DNA of 54,062 nucleotides from a virus: positions 1 through 54,062 of IMG/VR virus record IMGVR_UViG_3300037193_000656; one strand, 5' to 3'. Position 1 is the stretch's first letter. Every line of letters starts with the position of its first letter. Below are positions 18,723-27,500 of the stretch, in pieces. The translations under genes and the position numbers were made by a program. The notes beneath the pieces are model-generated. The model saw only the letters and a list, made by a program, of their open reading frames with translations. It was not told where the DNA came from and made no database searches.

Positions 18723-19109
18723 GGCACCTATTGCATTCGCTACCTTTTTATCCACAAAGTCGAGCCCTGAAATTATGCCCCGTCCGGTTTCTGTCATGGC
18801 TGCTAGATATCCATTTACGCGCGCGTCCGCATCATTCTGGGGCGCTCCCTTCATGTACTTTTGTACAAAATTATCGTTGATCCTGGAACGGTAACGAAGT
18901 TCCTTAATATCACCAACAGGGAAAGCCAGCGTTTGAGTTAATGAATTGTCTTCGGAATTGTACTTTAAACGCCCGTACATCATCGCGGAAATCAAAACCT
19001 TTTTGGATGCCTCGTTGTCTTCGATGGTGTCCGGTAAAATCTTTTTGCTTTCCAGCCAGTCGTTAATTTCTTGTTCTGCTACTTCGTGGGCTATTGTGGG
19101 TTGGGTCAT
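18711..19109 (-). CDS. Tail assembly chaperone, frame-0 product (132 aa)
   Basis: An acidic helical protein between the tail tube and tape measure, the position of lambda G and Mu gp41. It ends with GAFFF followed by TGA inside a run of eight T residues, the slip site for the -1 product described separately. It overlaps the tail tube stop by 4 nt. Confidence 0.72.
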   Translation of the reverse strand: MTQPTIAHEVAEQEINDWLESKKILPDTIEDNEASKKVLISAMMYGRLKYNSEDNSLTQTLAFPVGDIKELRYRSRINDNFVQKYMKGAPQNDADARVNGYLAAMTETGRGIISGLDFVDKKVANAIGAFFF

Positions 19110-19516
19110 CCGACGATCTTTTTAAATTGTCCACCGCCTTGTAATAAAAGGTCAAAGGTTGCGGTGTTCCCATTGCCTTCGTAATCGCCTACCGGGCGAC
19201 CTTTACCGCCATGAACGACGCCGTTAATGTGGGTCACCGTCCAATCTGCGTCAACTGGATGCCTAGCCAATAGCGCTATTTTCCCCAAATCGTCGCGGTT
19301 GTTCATGTCCCACTCAACAACGCACCCGAATTGCCACCGGTTGTTGTTCATTTGATAAATCGCGGTTCCGGATCCGGTTACCCCTTGTTTGTCATCCGTG
19401 GCACGGACGCCACCCAAGTCATAGGAAGAATCTTCCGCGGCCTTTGCCTGGAAAATACCGTTCCCTAACACGGGGTGATTAAATGTTATTTCTACTAAAT
19501 CGCCACCTATTGCCAT
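19106..19516 (-). CDS. Tail tube protein (136 aa)
   Basis: A beta-rich 136-residue protein with many Gly residues directly downstream of the sheath. Size, position and composition (VEITFNHPVLGNGIFQAKA, WQFGCVVEWDMNNRDDLGKI) fit contractile-phage tube proteins (Mu gpM class). It forms the inner tube through which DNA passes. Confidence 0.78.
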   Translation of the reverse strand: MAIGGDLVEITFNHPVLGNGIFQAKAAEDSSYDLGGVRATDDKQGVTGSGTAIYQMNNNRWQFGCVVEWDMNNRDDLGKIALLARHPVDADWTVTHINGVVHGGKGRPVGDYEGNGNTATFDLLLQGGGQFKKIVG

Positions 19517-19523
19517 TGGTTTT

Positions 19524-21041
19524 TTAGTTTAAGGTTCCAAAATTAAAACCCGCTTCCGCATCCGTTGATGATATCCGCGCAACCCCGCTTCGCTTATAGC
19601 GGAAAAATGTTTCCAGTCTGTCTGAATTAACCGTGCTGATGTCGACCTGAATGGAATTTTTCATGAATGCTTTATCAACAATCAAGGCCCGTGCTTCCAA
19701 ATCATCCGCATACGCATCATTGATTTGTTTCCACTGCTTAGGTTTTATAACACCATCAACAACCACCGTGGCATCATCTGGGGCGATTACTTTGTCAACC
19801 ACGTGTATTTGTTCGTTCAGGTAATATCCGAAACGCACGTTCCAATCAACGTTCAAGTTTCGTGGGTAACGAAACTGGGGTGGCTCTTCACCTACCGGGT
19901 GGTAAGTGGTTACAAAGTCTTGCACTTGGTACCGGTCACCCATTAGCATTACCGTTGAACAGCCTTTTTTTACCATTGCATCCCGGTTGGTATAGTCTGC
20001 CATGGATCCAATAATGGTTGGTGTCGGCATGTCTGGATAAAGCTTTCCGCCCACATCCAAATGCGGGGTATTTTCACAGATGTTGGCAAACAATAGACAC
20101 ATATTTGCGGCCGCCTCGAATTGCAAACCGTCGCTTAATGGCGCTGGGGCAATTGCTATGGTCATATCGTTTAACCTGAGGTCCGTAATAGTGCTGGGAT
20201 CATCTGCCGTTGATCCTGTGTGTGCGATAAACGGTTTCATTACAATTGGATTGTAACGCCCTGTTGGATTGTCCGGGTGGGCAATTCCGTTGAATGCTTC
20301 CAGTGCATCCATAACGGATTCTACAGTGCCATACCCGTTAATAACCTGGGTATTCCAGGTATCGCCAAATAAATCCAACGCCGCTTGTATCGATGGGGTA
20401 CCGCTGCCAGCCTGTGTAGCTGCAACAACGTATGTTATACCCAAATCATCTTCGTTTGTGTCAACCTCCACGGTAACATCATTGGCAGTTAACCCAGCCC
20501 ACTTGGTTGTCAATGTCGCTTCGTAATCATCGGAGGTTCCAATAACTGGGGATCCCAAAACCGCATTTACCGCGTCTTGAATCTTCGCCGTTATTTCTGC
20601 AGTGCTGTCCCCCTCAACGATATTAATGTCATAAGCCACCCCATCCACTGATCCACGTCCCGCAATGATAATGGTATGAATACCGTTACCCGTGGCAACC
20701 CCGGAAGGTTCAATGGTCAATATTTTTTGCGTAGCCCCAACCGCTTTCGCCTGGGCCATTACAATTGTAGGGATTCCGCCCACGCCGTCACCTGAAATCG
20801 GCCTGAGTATCCGCATTATCATGTGGATAGGCGACCCGTAACCGTATTCTTCCCCTGCCTGCCTTGCGTTAAGTACTTCCAATGGGTTTGTTTCCAAACC
20901 TATTTGGTTGGCTTCGTTGGCTTCGGCTAGTATTACAATACGCTGTGGTAAATTTGGTGATGACTGTCTGAAATTCCCTTTCTTGATCTTGTATCCCACT
21001 ACTCGGGACACTCGGTTTAATGCAACTGCATCGGATGCCAT
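19524..21041 (-). CDS. Tail sheath protein, Mu gpL-like (505 aa)
   Basis: Starts with the conserved sheath N-terminus (MASDAVALNRVSRVVGYKI). The middle has an inserted Ig-like beta domain and the C-terminal half (TITDLRLNDMTIAIAPAP, MPTPTIIGSMADYTNRDA, YQVQDFVTTYHPVGEEPP) matches Mu-like sheath proteins. It identifies the phage as contractile-tailed. It has its own promoter-like sequence at 21073-21102 and follows a strong terminator. Confidence 0.9.
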   Translation of the reverse strand: MASDAVALNRVSRVVGYKIKKGNFRQSSPNLPQRIVILAEANEANQIGLETNPLEVLNARQAGEEYGYGSPIHMIMRILRPISGDGVGGIPTIVMAQAKAVGATQKILTIEPSGVATGNGIHTIIIAGRGSVDGVAYDINIVEGDSTAEITAKIQDAVNAVLGSPVIGTSDDYEATLTTKWAGLTANDVTVEVDTNEDDLGITYVVAATQAGSGTPSIQAALDLFGDTWNTQVINGYGTVESVMDALEAFNGIAHPDNPTGRYNPIVMKPFIAHTGSTADDPSTITDLRLNDMTIAIAPAPLSDGLQFEAAANMCLLFANICENTPHLDVGGKLYPDMPTPTIIGSMADYTNRDAMVKKGCSTVMLMGDRYQVQDFVTTYHPVGEEPPQFRYPRNLNVDWNVRFGYYLNEQIHVVDKVIAPDDATVVVDGVIKPKQWKQINDAYADDLEARALIVDKAFMKNSIQVDISTVNSDRLETFFRYKRSGVARISSTDAEAGFNFGTLN

Positions 21042-21072
21042 GGGGATTATTTAAGGGTTTGAATTTGATTTA

Positions 21073-21102
21073 CAAACCTAAAATATTTTCGAATTAATGC
21101 AA
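21073..21102 (-). promoter_or_regulatory. Bacteroidota-type promoter before the tail sheath operon
   Basis: On the minus strand, TTG (21100-21102) is followed by 19 nt and TAGGTTTG (21073-21080), an exact match to the Bacteroidota -7 pattern TAnnTTTG with usual spacing. It lies downstream of a terminator and 32 nt upstream of the sheath ATG, so it should start the tail operon. Confidence 0.7.
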
Positions 21103-21114
21103 GCGAAGTAGCGC

Positions 21115-21150
21115 AATAAAAAAAGCCCGGTTGACGAATCCCGAGCTTTT
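21115..21150 (-). terminator. Intrinsic terminator after the glycan cassette
   Basis: On the minus strand AAAAGCTCGG (21141-21150), a 10-nt loop and CCGGGCTTTT (21121-21130) pair over ten positions with one wobble, and a T-run follows. It separates the glycosyltransferase cassette from the tail operon. Confidence 0.8.
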
Positions 21151-21194
21151 CGACCCTGTTTAAGTTAAAATGCGACTGGCTAAAACGTTAATGG

Positions 21195-21965
21195 CTACAA
21201 TATAGTACCTAAGTTGAAATAATCATTGACCACTTTAATTTTTCTTCCCTGGAAATATTTAACCCCGGGATTTCCATTGATGTCATAACCGTTCCATTCC
21301 TGTGTGAATTCGGCTACCTGGGCTGGTCTCCATGGGCTTGCTGCGTTTTTAAACTTGCCTTCAATGTCTTTTCTGATCATCGAATAATGATGCAACATGA
21401 TTTCAAATTCCTTGAATAGGTAATATTTTATCCACGTGTTCATCTGTACCGACGGGTCCACCAATAACGGAAATCTCGGGATTCTCTCTATTCTGGTTTC
21501 AGGGTACAGCTTACAAATGAATGGCATAAAGTACGTTTCTATTGGGGTCAATTGCCATGTTGGATCCTTGTAATATGTGTACATCGCGGTAAATGTTGCG
21601 TCCCAATCCATAACCTCGCACAACCTTTTAGCAAATTCAAATTCGTAATCCAGGTAAAAATGATCACACGCGGCCATAAGAAAGTGCGTGGCGCCATACT
21701 CCCTGGCTACCTGAATCATTTTATTGTGCTTGTCCCGCTCCTTTTGTTTCGCGTTCCCAATGTTTGGTTCATACTGAACAATTATTATATTATCACCTCT
21801 CAACCTATGGACTTTCGCAAGGTCACTGGCTTTTATCCTGTTACCGTTATTGGATTTATGTTGCCAACAGATTACAAAAAAATCCACTTGTGACTCTATT
21901 GCCTTCATCGACGCTTCCAGTAATTCTGCCCCGTCGAATACCGTGTAACATGCTGCCAATTTCAT
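21195..21965 (-). CDS. Glycosyltransferase, GT-A/GT2-like (256 aa)
   Basis: The N-terminus LAACYTVFDGAELLEASMKA and later GNAKQKERDKHNKMIQVARE plus a DxD-like AACDHFYLDYEF are typical of GT2-type transferases. No membrane segment is seen, so it would act in the cytoplasm on activated sugar and an acceptor glycan. It is the last gene of the cassette, overlaps the 42-aa membrane protein by 4 nt, and is followed by a terminator. Confidence 0.72.
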   Translation of the reverse strand: MKLAACYTVFDGAELLEASMKAIESQVDFFVICWQHKSNNGNRIKASDLAKVHRLRGDNIIIVQYEPNIGNAKQKERDKHNKMIQVAREYGATHFLMAACDHFYLDYEFEFAKRLCEVMDWDATFTAMYTYYKDPTWQLTPIETYFMPFICKLYPETRIERIPRFPLLVDPSVQMNTWIKYYLFKEFEIMLHHYSMIRKDIEGKFKNAASPWRPAQVAEFTQEWNGYDINGNPGVKYFQGRKIKVVNDYFNLGTIL

Positions 21966-22090
21966 AAGTAAAGTAAAACTAATACGGTTAATAGGATGGC
22001 AATTATTATACTGATCATCGCGTTAAGGCATCCAAAATCTGACATTTCCTTGGTGTCCTGTAAATCATAGTCATCGTAGCTGTTGTTCAT
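21962..22090 (-). CDS. Small single-pass membrane protein of the glycan cassette (42 aa)
   Basis: A polar N-terminus (MNNSYDDYDLQDTKE) is followed by a clear membrane segment (MISIIIAILLTVLVLLYL). Codon coupling is tight at both sides: it overlaps the Asn-synthetase-like gene by 20 nt and the transferase by 4 nt. It might anchor or recruit cassette enzymes at the inner membrane (inference). Confidence 0.6.
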   Translation of the reverse strand: MNNSYDDYDLQDTKEMSDFGCLNAMISIIIAILLTVLVLLYL

Positions 22091-23471
22091 ATTTGCGTTT
22101 GTGGTTTAAAGCGTAGGTGGCCCATTGGAAATTGGTGCAATAAGGATTGGAAAACCCCCGCTTTTTACCTTCAATCACTGCTTTATCCAAACCGCTTATG
22201 TCCTTTAATATCCGTTTATTTTCTCTATATGCCTCAGGTAACGATAAAGCGAAATCTACAAAGTCATTATCTAACAACGGATAACGAGTTTCTATTGCAA
22301 ATTGTCCGGCCATCCGATCTTCTACCACCAACACGGATTTTAAAAACTTCCAATCGTATTGTTTGTGGGTAATCTCAGGGTAATGAATGTACGGCACAAA
22401 GTCATCGGTAACTAAGGTACGTTTGATGACTTCCCCTATCGGGCGCGCGTACCTGTGCGTATATCCGTTGAAAACCTCATCACCCCCGGCCCCGGAATAA
22501 AGGATGGTTACGTGCCTTCCCGCCAATTCTGTTAAAGCGTAATTGGTGTAACAACTGCCGGCCTTCAAATCGTCCAGCGCTTCTATGGCTGGATCCCGGA
22601 AAGTCCGGAACAATTTTTCATTACAAATCATTGTTAAGTGAATGCCGGATGAATTGCGTTTGATATTCTCTATCTCTGAATAGTTGTTATCCTGGTAATC
22701 CATACTAAAACAGTATTCAGGATTTAGCTTTTTGGATAAGATGCCACTATCAATTCCACCGGAAAGGAACACGCCATCCGCCAATGATTTATGTTTATTA
22801 CGATCCAATGACCTGGAAAGCAGAAATGATAAACGCTCCTTTGCGTCCGAATATGACACCTGTATCGTTCGGGGGATCCGAAATGGTAAGCATTCCACCC
22901 GCGTTACACCCTCGTAAATCGTGTGGGGATTCATTATCCCCAGTGAGTAAACCCAATCTTCTGCCCCTTCCTCGGAGATCTCCAAAGGCAAAACGGCTGC
23001 CAATGCTTTAACCTCGCTGGCAAAATAAATCTTGTTTGTCGATGCATCATAGTAGCGGTACAGCTGCTTTATACCGTACCGATCGGTAAATGCATAATGC
23101 TTTTTTTCTTTTGCGTCGTAAGCAAACACCGCGAAAAATCCATTTAACACCAACAACTTTTCGGGATCACAACCAAACTTTTCTATGAACTTTGCTAATA
23201 GTTCTGTGTCGCAATTGGTTTCCATCCGGATTTTAAAGATCTGGGCTAGTTCCTGATAATTGCTTATAAATCCATTCATCCATACAACCCACTTTCCCGC
23301 CATATACGGTTGGCTTGGGGCCATTGGATCGGTTATTGGAAGATGGGTAAACCATACGTGAATATTGTCAACCTCAGCCCCCACGCCGTTATATCCACGT
23401 CGGCCCTGGGCACGTCCCATTTTTTCAGCCTCTTCCCGGCTTCCGTTTATTACGGCTGCGATCCCGCACAT
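22071..23471 (-). CDS. Asparagine-synthetase-like amidotransferase (466 aa)
   Basis: Class II glutamine amidotransferase domain first: MCGIAAVINGS puts the catalytic Cys at position 2; RRGYNG and WMNGFISNYQEL follow. The synthetase domain has the PP-loop FLSGGIDSGILS (about residues 237-248) and LYSGAGGDEVFNGY. At 466 residues it is shorter than typical AsnB (about 550-630). In O-antigen clusters such enzymes amidate sugar acids (WbpS-type), which suits its neighbours; free asparagine production is the alternative. Confidence 0.85.
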   Translation of the reverse strand: MCGIAAVINGSREEAEKMGRAQGRRGYNGVGAEVDNIHVWFTHLPITDPMAPSQPYMAGKWVVWMNGFISNYQELAQIFKIRMETNCDTELLAKFIEKFGCDPEKLLVLNGFFAVFAYDAKEKKHYAFTDRYGIKQLYRYYDASTNKIYFASEVKALAAVLPLEISEEGAEDWVYSLGIMNPHTIYEGVTRVECLPFRIPRTIQVSYSDAKERLSFLLSRSLDRNKHKSLADGVFLSGGIDSGILSKKLNPEYCFSMDYQDNNYSEIENIKRNSSGIHLTMICNEKLFRTFRDPAIEALDDLKAGSCYTNYALTELAGRHVTILYSGAGGDEVFNGYTHRYARPIGEVIKRTLVTDDFVPYIHYPEITHKQYDWKFLKSVLVVEDRMAGQFAIETRYPLLDNDFVDFALSLPEAYRENKRILKDISGLDKAVIEGKKRGFSNPYCTNFQWATYALNHKRKYEQQLR

Positions 23472-23472
23472 A

Positions 23473-24030
23473 TTACTTTTTATTTTCGCCCATGTCGCGC
23501 GCGGGCGATCCTACATATTTCCGGTTGGGTTCTAAGTGGGTCTTTTTTGTTATCGTCGTGTTCATCCCCACCATGATATCCGACGGAATAACCAACCGTT
23601 GGTGGGCTACCGCTCCCAATCCAAAGTTTGTACGGTCGCCAACCTCAGTAAACCCACCAATACACACGTTACAACTAAGCGTTACACCGTCCTTTATCAC
23701 TGCATCATGGCCAACATGGGCGTTTTTCAAAAGAATAGTATTGTTTTTTATGATCGTCGGGCGCTCGGTACCTGCATCAATAGTGATTTGTTTTGTAAAT
23801 CGGTTCCCGCTTCCGATGATCACAAGCCCTGGTTTGTTAAAGAATCCTACCTTTTCCGCATTGTCACCGATGATACAATAGGGCCCAACGTGATTATTGT
23901 CACCGATCTGGACCCCTGCACGGATTATTACCCCCTCTTTGATGGTGTTTCCTGTCCCCAGGATGGCCCCGGCTTCTATTATTGCTGATGGGTGAACGTC
24001 GTTTTCCCCGTATTGATAGATGTTATCCAT
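23473..24030 (-). CDS. LpxA-like acyltransferase, left-handed beta-helix (185 aa)
   Basis: Hexapeptide repeats (IEAGAILGTGNTIKEGVIIR, AGVQIGDNNHVGPYCIIGDN) run through the protein. KNAHVGHDAVIKDG carries the His of LpxA-type acyltransferases. It is shorter than LpxA (about 260 aa) and lacks its C-terminal helical domain, so sugar N- or O-acylation, perhaps of a nucleotide sugar, is the safer call. It overlaps the upstream transferase by 8 nt. Confidence 0.78.
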   Translation of the reverse strand: MDNIYQYGENDVHPSAIIEAGAILGTGNTIKEGVIIRAGVQIGDNNHVGPYCIIGDNAEKVGFFNKPGLVIIGSGNRFTKQITIDAGTERPTIIKNNTILLKNAHVGHDAVIKDGVTLSCNVCIGGFTEVGDRTNFGLGAVAHQRLVIPSDIMVGMNTTITKKTHLEPNRKYVGSPARDMGENKK

Positions 24031-24748
24031 AAATTAAGGTTGCTAAATGATTTGGTAGATTGTCGAATAAAAGTTTTTTGCCGTCTATGTACTGGGAATT
24101 ATCCCACTGCGTAAACTTGGTCATGTTCACCGATGATTTTATATCCAGGCCAAAAACGTTTTCTCTCTTCATGTACAATTCCATTCGACTGCATCGCGTC
24201 CGCGCCATCTGTTTGTCAAAGGCTGTATCTAATATTTTGTCGTAACCTGGGGTCCACAAATTCCACATCAAAAGGTTTAATACCCTGGCTGATATCAGTC
24301 GCCCCATACCCAACGGAAGGCCTTTATTAAACGATTTAGTATATCCACCCCAGTAAAGGCCCTTCTTTGAAACTGTATCGAAAAAATAGCAGTCCATCAA
24401 ATACGTGTAATCGATACCCTGTTTCATGGCTGCATAGTACTTTTCCATCAATGACACTCCTATGATGTCATCGCTTCCCATCGCTAAACAGTAATTGGGA
24501 CTTAACCGACTGGCCAACCTTAGTGCTGCGTTCATCTTGGTTCCTAAAGGCTGGTTGGGTACCTCCACGTAAAAGAAGTTCGAATAAGCTGCAACCATGT
24601 TCCGGCTTTTGTAACTCTCACTTCCAGCCACGCAACAAACTATTTCGACCCTTCCCCGGAATGCATCTTGCAACATCTTAACACCTTCGGCAAACATTTT
24701 AAAAATCTCAGGCCTTTGCCAAATGCCCGTTACTATCGCTAACCTCAT
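24023..24748 (-). CDS. Glycosyltransferase, GT-A-like (241 aa)
   Basis: Starts MRLAIVTGIWQRPEIFKMFA and has LGTKMNAALRLASRLSPNY followed by LAMGSDDIIG, a typical GT-A nucleotide-sugar site with an acidic pair. No membrane segment. It overlaps the first transferase by 41 nt and the acyltransferase by 8 nt, so it is part of the same operon. Confidence 0.72.
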   Translation of the reverse strand: MRLAIVTGIWQRPEIFKMFAEGVKMLQDAFRGRVEIVCCVAGSESYKSRNMVAAYSNFFYVEVPNQPLGTKMNAALRLASRLSPNYCLAMGSDDIIGVSLMEKYYAAMKQGIDYTYLMDCYFFDTVSKKGLYWGGYTKSFNKGLPLGMGRLISARVLNLLMWNLWTPGYDKILDTAFDKQMARTRCSRMELYMKRENVFGLDIKSSVNMTKFTQWDNSQYIDGKKLLFDNLPNHLATLIYG

Positions 24749-25418
24749 CGAAGTATGTAGAATAAAAATTGAAACTTTCTGAATCCAATGTAGCTTTTAG
24801 AAATTTAAAATCCGCGTCATCTGTACCGCGCGGGGGATTGTACCGATCAAACCTATCCCGGTGGGACATTCCACCCGTTAATCCTACCCCGTGTTTTATT
24901 CCGATGCTTATATGCCGCTCGGGTTTGAAGGTTACCCCGTTTAATCTGTTCTTTACCCACAAGGCAAGGTCAGTAAATGGGTCGTCATCCCGCGGCCATG
25001 ATATCTTTAGGTTCGGTTTTATTAACGTATTCATGGCACTTGCCCGGGTAAAATGGGTCATGGTGTAGTATTTCCGCAATTGAATGTGGTAATATATCGT
25101 ATAATTCGTCCCAAAAATCTGAGGTTTGCCAGCCTTCACCCACTCTTTTATCATGATTTCCAGGTAATCTGGCAGATAGGCATCATCGTTTTCCACCAAA
25201 GCAACCACATCGATACTTTCATTGTGCTGAATCAGTTTATTAAAATACTCGTAGCCTTCCCTGTATCGCTGCGTAATGTCCCTGCTTTCTGATCGTGGGG
25301 GATAATTTACCACCTTAATCCACTTCGGTTGAACCGTCTGGGCCCTGATCATACGCAAACAATTTTCCATAAATCGGGGACGATCGCCGCGGTCGGGTAC
25401 TATTATGCCAATGTTCAT
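24708..25418 (-). CDS. Glycosyltransferase, GT2-like (236 aa)
   Basis: N-terminus MNIGIIVPDRGDRPRFMENC followed by VALVENDDAYLPDYLEIMIK, a DxD-like motif of GT-A enzymes. The C-terminal half (GIKHGVGLTGGMSHRDRFDR) is likely the acceptor side. First gene of the glycan cassette, starting only 36 nt after the large terminase stop, just after the repeated AT-rich element at 25430-25451. Confidence 0.72.
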   Translation of the reverse strand: MNIGIIVPDRGDRPRFMENCLRMIRAQTVQPKWIKVVNYPPRSESRDITQRYREGYEYFNKLIQHNESIDVVALVENDDAYLPDYLEIMIKEWVKAGKPQIFGTNYTIYYHIQLRKYYTMTHFTRASAMNTLIKPNLKISWPRDDDPFTDLALWVKNRLNGVTFKPERHISIGIKHGVGLTGGMSHRDRFDRYNPPRGTDDADFKFLKATLDSESFNFYSTYFDEVSDSNGHLAKA

Positions 25419-25429
25419 CCTGTTATCTG

Positions 25430-25451
25430 AAAGTTTTTAAAATAACAACAA
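25430..25451 (-). promoter_or_regulatory. Repeated AT-rich 22-bp element (site C)
   Basis: Identical over 22 bp to the elements at 35413-35434 and 47372-47393, with the core TTATTTTAAAAACTT on the minus strand. Here the place of the -7 box has TAACAGGA and overlaps the start codon at 25418, so it fits an operator or relic better than an intact promoter. Confidence 0.6.
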
Positions 25452-25454
25452 TAA

Positions 25455-27500
25455 TTACTTCTTTCCAAGAAACAATGAAACAAAATCCCCCCAACTGGGC
25501 TTGACCCCTTTAAATTCTTTCATCGACTTGCACACAAGATTTACCACTATGTCTTTTAATACCATGTTGTAAATACGAACATCCCAAAAGTGATTCTGTG
25601 ACTTTGTCGACCGCTTTACCCACCGGGTTCCTATACCTTCGTCGTTTTTTTTCTCCGTTATCTTGTGTTCAGCTTCGTAATGACTGAAAAAATTGTTGAA
25701 TCCATACAACCCCTGACCCGGTTGGGGGTAGTTTAGGTACCCTGGTGGCTGCTTTTCCTCGCTGAAATCGTCCCATTTTAGCCGCATATAGTCCGCTAAA
25801 TCGTCTTTTATGGCGTTAACCTCCACCAAATACAGGTTGGAACGTTCCCGCGCGGGCTTAAAATTAGGTAAATCTGCCCCTAATTTCATGGGTTTTGCCT
25901 CGTCTTTTCCCTTCAAAGCCACCCGAAAAACGTTTTTCATGCTGTCAATGAAGCTATATGCATAGGTGGTAAACCGTCCCGAGTCCACACCAGCCATTAA
26001 AATCCCCATGTTCCGGCCTGTATCTGTGGGGAATTTACGGTCCAAGATCTTTTTAAGCTCAGGCCATACGCTTAACGGGCGACCCCATTCGTATGTCCAC
26101 TTTTCCCGGGCCTCATCTCTACGCCGCTTTTGATTTTCCAATGGAATGAACGTTCCGATACTTCCATGCTCTACCGAATAGGACGAACCCGATTCACTCC
26201 ACGCGACCACCTCCCAGTCAACCCGGGCGTCTGTCTCTAATCCGTTCAAGTCTGCAGCACATGTGAGTAAAACAATACTTCCATTGCCGTCACTTTGGGA
26301 AAACCTTTCCGGAACCGTCCCGATTGGGTACGTCCGGATGTTATAACGCTGTAAATCGTTGGCCTTTATGTCTTCCGCTTCGGGTTTCCAGGGTAGTCCC
26401 TGCCCTAAATTCATGAAGGTTTTCTTCAAACTTTCCTTACCTGGGCCATCTTTGGGGTAGGCTTCCTTGTATTCTCGCACGTAATGGGCCCAATCATACA
26501 TCCCAGCGGGTGCGTAAAGGCTTGAAATATGGTAAGAATAGTACCCAATTTGGCTTGGTTCTACCGTTGGGATCCATTCGCCGGCCAACATTAGTTCCCC
26601 TTTCTGGCTATCATCGAAGAAATTACCGCATTCCTGGCATATATACCCCACTGAATCTGGTATCAATCGCCCCCTTTCGTCATCCTTCCAATACATTCCA
26701 GCCTTTTCCCGGCCTTCCGTCCCCTTGATCTCAACCGTCCAGTGCAATGCGATCATGGCGCCACAACACGGGCATGGTATATTGAAGTAACGCTGATCAC
26801 CTTTTAGAAAAACTGAATTGATGTTGGAGCTATCTTCTAACTCAGGGGAAGACGAATACATGATTTTCATTTTGTCCCCAAATGCCGCGCATCGCTGTTC
26901 AATTAGTTTCTCGTTACTACCCGCTTGCTCTGAACTTGCCTTAGCTGCGTCGAAATCGTCTACAAATGCATAACGAATTGATCTTTGCCTCATCAATTTG
27001 TAACTACCCGCGGCCCCAGCGATCAAAAAACCCCCCGGAAACTCTTTGCTTTTACGTGTGTCACCGCTTCGGGCGTTCTTTTTCTTAATGATATTGGGCC
27101 TTATTAGATGCCGGATCCCGCACGATTCTATCATTTGGTCTATCCGTAGGTCCATTGCTTCTTCCGAAAGTTCGGGCGCGCCACTCAAAAACATGATTGG
27201 GCCCGGACATTCTGAGATAATCCACCCGATTCCGTTCTCTATTACCCCCGCGCTGAACCCTATTTGCGCCCCTTTCATTACCGCTATCCGTCTGGCTGGG
27301 TGGGCTGGATCCAAACAATCCACGATTTCTTTAAGGTATGGCGTTCGATTGTAGGTGTATGGACCTGGGAATGGGGAAACCTCCGAAGACATTACCCGCC
27401 GTCCTTCCGCCCATGCTGATGGCTTAACGTCGGAAATTAATTGCCGGCAAGCTTCGAATAGCTCTAAAATCTGCCGCTCGTAGTTGATGTTAAGCTGCAT
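25455..27500 (-). CDS. terL: Terminase large subunit, GpA family (681 aa)
   Basis: I chose ATG at 27500. The ATPase domain has a Walker-A-like MKGAQIGFSAG and Walker B RYAFVDDFDAA; a zinc-ribbon-like CPCCGA and CQECG follow; the nuclease domain begins with MAGVDSGRFTTYAYSF. Length and motifs match the lambda gpA-type terminase. It cuts and packages DNA with the small subunit and portal. It overlaps the small subunit gene by 11 nt. Confidence 0.88.
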   Translation of the reverse strand: MQLNINYERQILELFEACRQLISDVKPSAWAEGRRVMSSEVSPFPGPYTYNRTPYLKEIVDCLDPAHPARRIAVMKGAQIGFSAGVIENGIGWIISECPGPIMFLSGAPELSEEAMDLRIDQMIESCGIRHLIRPNIIKKKNARSGDTRKSKEFPGGFLIAGAAGSYKLMRQRSIRYAFVDDFDAAKASSEQAGSNEKLIEQRCAAFGDKMKIMYSSSPELEDSSNINSVFLKGDQRYFNIPCPCCGAMIALHWTVEIKGTEGREKAGMYWKDDERGRLIPDSVGYICQECGNFFDDSQKGELMLAGEWIPTVEPSQIGYYSYHISSLYAPAGMYDWAHYVREYKEAYPKDGPGKESLKKTFMNLGQGLPWKPEAEDIKANDLQRYNIRTYPIGTVPERFSQSDGNGSIVLLTCAADLNGLETDARVDWEVVAWSESGSSYSVEHGSIGTFIPLENQKRRRDEAREKWTYEWGRPLSVWPELKKILDRKFPTDTGRNMGILMAGVDSGRFTTYAYSFIDSMKNVFRVALKGKDEAKPMKLGADLPNFKPARERSNLYLVEVNAIKDDLADYMRLKWDDFSEEKQPPGYLNYPQPGQGLYGFNNFFSHYEAEHKITEKKNDEGIGTRWVKRSTKSQNHFWDVRIYNMVLKDIVVNLVCKSMKEFKGVKPSWGDFVSLFLGKK

